DNA from: Pseudomonadota bacterium
GTDB lineage: Bacteria; Pseudomonadota; Gammaproteobacteria; Xanthomonadales; Xanthomonadaceae
DNA: 7,841 nucleotides
Direction: 5' to 3'
NCBI GenBank assembly: GCA_023399815.1
Contig: JAEWOJ010000209.1
Location: forward strand, 1-7,841
Under the pieces are notes generated by a model. The model ran no database searches, was not told where the DNA came from, and saw nothing but the letters and a program-made list of their open reading frames with translations. Shown here one piece after another: positions 6,790 through 7,841 of this stretch. The position numbers and the translations under genes were made by a program. Every line of letters begins with the position of its first letter. Within the stretch, counting starts at the first letter, position 1.

Positions 6790-7731
6790 TCATCCCTCCC
6801 GTTTTTCTACAATCCGCAATTTTGCCGATCTTGCACGAGGATTTTCCCTCAATTCCTCTTCTTTCGCCTGTATCGGTCGATTCGTTATTATGCGCACCTT
6901 GCTCGAATTTCCGCATACGCAAACCGGAAGCTCAGGCGGACACGTACATCCTTTTTGCAATTCTCTGAATTTGTTCTTTACAATGCGGTCCTCCAACGAG
7001 TGAAAGGAAATCACACAAAGCCGCCCCCGCGGGCTCAGGTGATCCACCGCAATATCCAAGGTATGGCTCAGCACATCCAATTCATGGTTGACCTCAATAC
7101 GCAACGCCTGAAACACCCTTTTTGCAGGATGCTTATCCTGCATACGCACTTTTTTAGGGATGGCTTTCTTTATGAGAGTAACCAAATCAAAGGTTGTCTC
7201 AAGCGGTTGCGCATTGCGTCCCATAACGATGAACTCTGCAATTCGCTTTGCCCATCTCTCTTCACCATACCGGTAGAAGATCTCTGTCAATTCTTCCTGT
7301 GAATAGTGATTCACAATATCTGCCGCCGTCGGGATATCGGCTTTCTGATCCATGCGCATATCCAAGGGAGCATTTTCGTGATAGGAAAATCCGCGTGCTC
7401 CATCATCCAATTGATGAGAGGAAACACCGATGTCCATCAAGATTCCATCGACATTCGAAATGTGACAGGCTTTCAGAATGGAGTCCAAATGAGAAAAGTT
7501 ATCATGAACAAATGTGATTCGATCCGGATCCTCCGGGAGTCTCTCTTTCGCAGCCTCCAAGGCGTCCCGATCCTGATCGATTGCAATCAATCTGCCTCCC
7601 TTAAGTCGCTTAAGAATCCCGGCGGAATGTCCTCCGCCGCCAACCGTGCAGTCTACATAGATTCCGTTTTCCCGAATATTCAGTCCTTCTATAGTTTCCT
7701 GAAAAAGAACCGGAATGTGTTGAAATTCCAT
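6790..7731 (-). CDS. rsmH: 16S rRNA (cytosine(1402)-N(4))-methyltransferase RsmH (MraW)
   Basis: This 313-residue protein has the usual length and all landmarks of RsmH, which uses S-adenosylmethionine to N4-methylate C1402 of 16S rRNA in the decoding centre of the small subunit. The N-terminus HIPVLFQETIEGL is typical. A Rossmann glycine motif, DCTVGGGGHS, falls at about 27-36, with the acidic AIDQD turn at 50-54. MDIGVSSHQLDD (99-110) and PLDMRMD (122-128) are family signatures. RYGEERWAKRI lies at 154-164, VFQALRIEVN at 206-215, and ISFHSLEDRIVK at 241-252. Near the C-terminus are four cysteines (262, 264, 271, 273) in CTCPPELPVCVCG, a pattern I know from Firmicutes members, and the protein ends with the usual NPRARSAKLR block. 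The ATG at 7731 is supported by an AGGAG four bases upstream, 7 nt after mraZ. Its TGA is one base from the ftsL start. Confidence 0.98.
   Translation of the reverse strand: MEFQHIPVLFQETIEGLNIRENGIYVDCTVGGGGHSAGILKRLKGGRLIAIDQDRDALEAAKERLPEDPDRITFVHDNFSHLDSILKACHISNVDGILMDIGVSSHQLDDGARGFSYHENAPLDMRMDQKADIPTAADIVNHYSQEELTEIFYRYGEERWAKRIAEFIVMGRNAQPLETTFDLVTLIKKAIPKKVRMQDKHPAKRVFQALRIEVNHELDVLSHTLDIAVDHLSPRGRLCVISFHSLEDRIVKNKFRELQKGCTCPPELPVCVCGNSSKVRIITNRPIQAKEEELRENPRARSAKLRIVEKREG
6795..6799 (-). promoter_or_regulatory. SD sequence of ftsL inside the end of rsmH
   Basis: GGAGG lies within the last codons of rsmH (Arg-Glu-Gly), six bases before the ftsL ATG at 6788. The rsmH TGA and ftsL ATG are separated by a single A. 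The spacing favours 6788 over the internal ATG at residue 7. Confidence 0.8.
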
Positions 7732-7735
7732 GATG

Positions 7736-7740
7736 CTCCT
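7736..7740 (-). promoter_or_regulatory. SD sequence of rsmH, overlapping the mraZ stop
   Basis: The reverse strand reads TAGGAGCATCATG. The mraZ stop TAG (7741-7739) supplies the first bases of AGGAG, four bases before the rsmH ATG. This supports the rsmH start and implies that ribosomes finishing mraZ can restart on rsmH. Confidence 0.8.
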
Positions 7741-7841
7741 ACAGCTCTACGCCCTCTTCCTCCAACGTTTCCGTCAAATCATCATAATCCATGGAATCCG
7801 AAGCAAGATATTCGTTCCATTTTTCTTTGTCCCAAACCTCA
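7739..7841 (-). CDS. mraZ: Transcriptional regulator MraZ, C-terminal fragment (5' end outside window)
   Basis: Reading the reverse strand back from a TAG stop at 7741-7739 gives an open frame of 33 residues to the window edge, beginning EVWDKEKWNEYLASDS and ending in an acidic tail, LEEEGVEL. A helix of the form E-(I/V)-W-x-x-x-x-W-x-x-Y is how MraZ proteins usually end, and mraZ normally sits directly before rsmH, as here. MraZ is a DNA-binding protein with AbrB-like folds that binds repeats upstream of its own gene and regulates the dcw operon. Its DNA-binding motifs and the operon promoter lie beyond 7841, so they cannot be checked. The identity rests on this short tail plus gene position. 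The stop codon overlaps the SD sequence of rsmH, so the two genes are probably co-translated. Confidence 0.85.
   Translation of the reverse strand, partial: EVWDKEKWNEYLASDSMDYDDLTETLEEEGVEL

Noticed and set aside
6632..7302. Plus-strand open frame of up to 218 codons opposite rsmH and ftsL
   Set aside because: It is antisense to two well-supported genes, and its translation is a Phe/Arg/Ser-rich shadow with no family resemblance.

Overview
The window is a stretch of a division and cell wall (dcw) gene cluster from a bacterium. Every gene I can support lies on the minus strand, so transcription runs from high to low coordinates. In transcription order they are: the 3' end of mraZ (7841-7739), rsmH/mraW (7731-6790), ftsL (6788-6258), a class B penicillin-binding protein of the FtsI/SpoVD type (6250-4433), mraY (4359-3382), murD (3355-2024), ftsW/spoVE (2049-883), and most of ftsQ/divIB (881 to the window edge). 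The ftsQ gene runs off the end of the window; I recovered it by reading the reverse strand by hand.

The protein families and gene order point to a Bacillota (Firmicutes) genome, most likely of the Clostridia. The signs are a short Firmicutes-type MraY of 325 residues, an RsmH with the C-terminal cysteine cluster seen in that phylum, and a POTRA-bearing DivIB with a long basic cytoplasmic tail. By eye the base composition is moderate, around the high 40s percent G+C. A genus cannot be named from this window.

The genes work together. MraZ is the cluster's transcriptional regulator and RsmH methylates 16S rRNA. MurD makes UDP-MurNAc-L-Ala-D-Glu in the cytoplasm, and MraY moves the finished MurNAc-pentapeptide onto undecaprenyl phosphate to give lipid I. 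FtsW polymerises lipid II into glycan at the septum and the FtsI-type PBP crosslinks it. FtsL and FtsQ/DivIB belong to the complex that controls that synthase pair.

The DNA is almost completely coding. Junctions are 1 to 7 nt at four places, about 26 nt before murD and 73 nt before mraY. Several Shine-Dalgarno (SD) sequences lie on or across the stop codon of the preceding gene, so translational coupling is likely. Compared with the Bacillus subtilis layout, murE (and murF) are absent between the PBP gene and mraY, and murG is absent between ftsW and ftsQ.

I found no mobile element, CRISPR array, RNA gene, terminator or unknown gene. I do not think the window holds a previously undescribed system; the findings below are modest.
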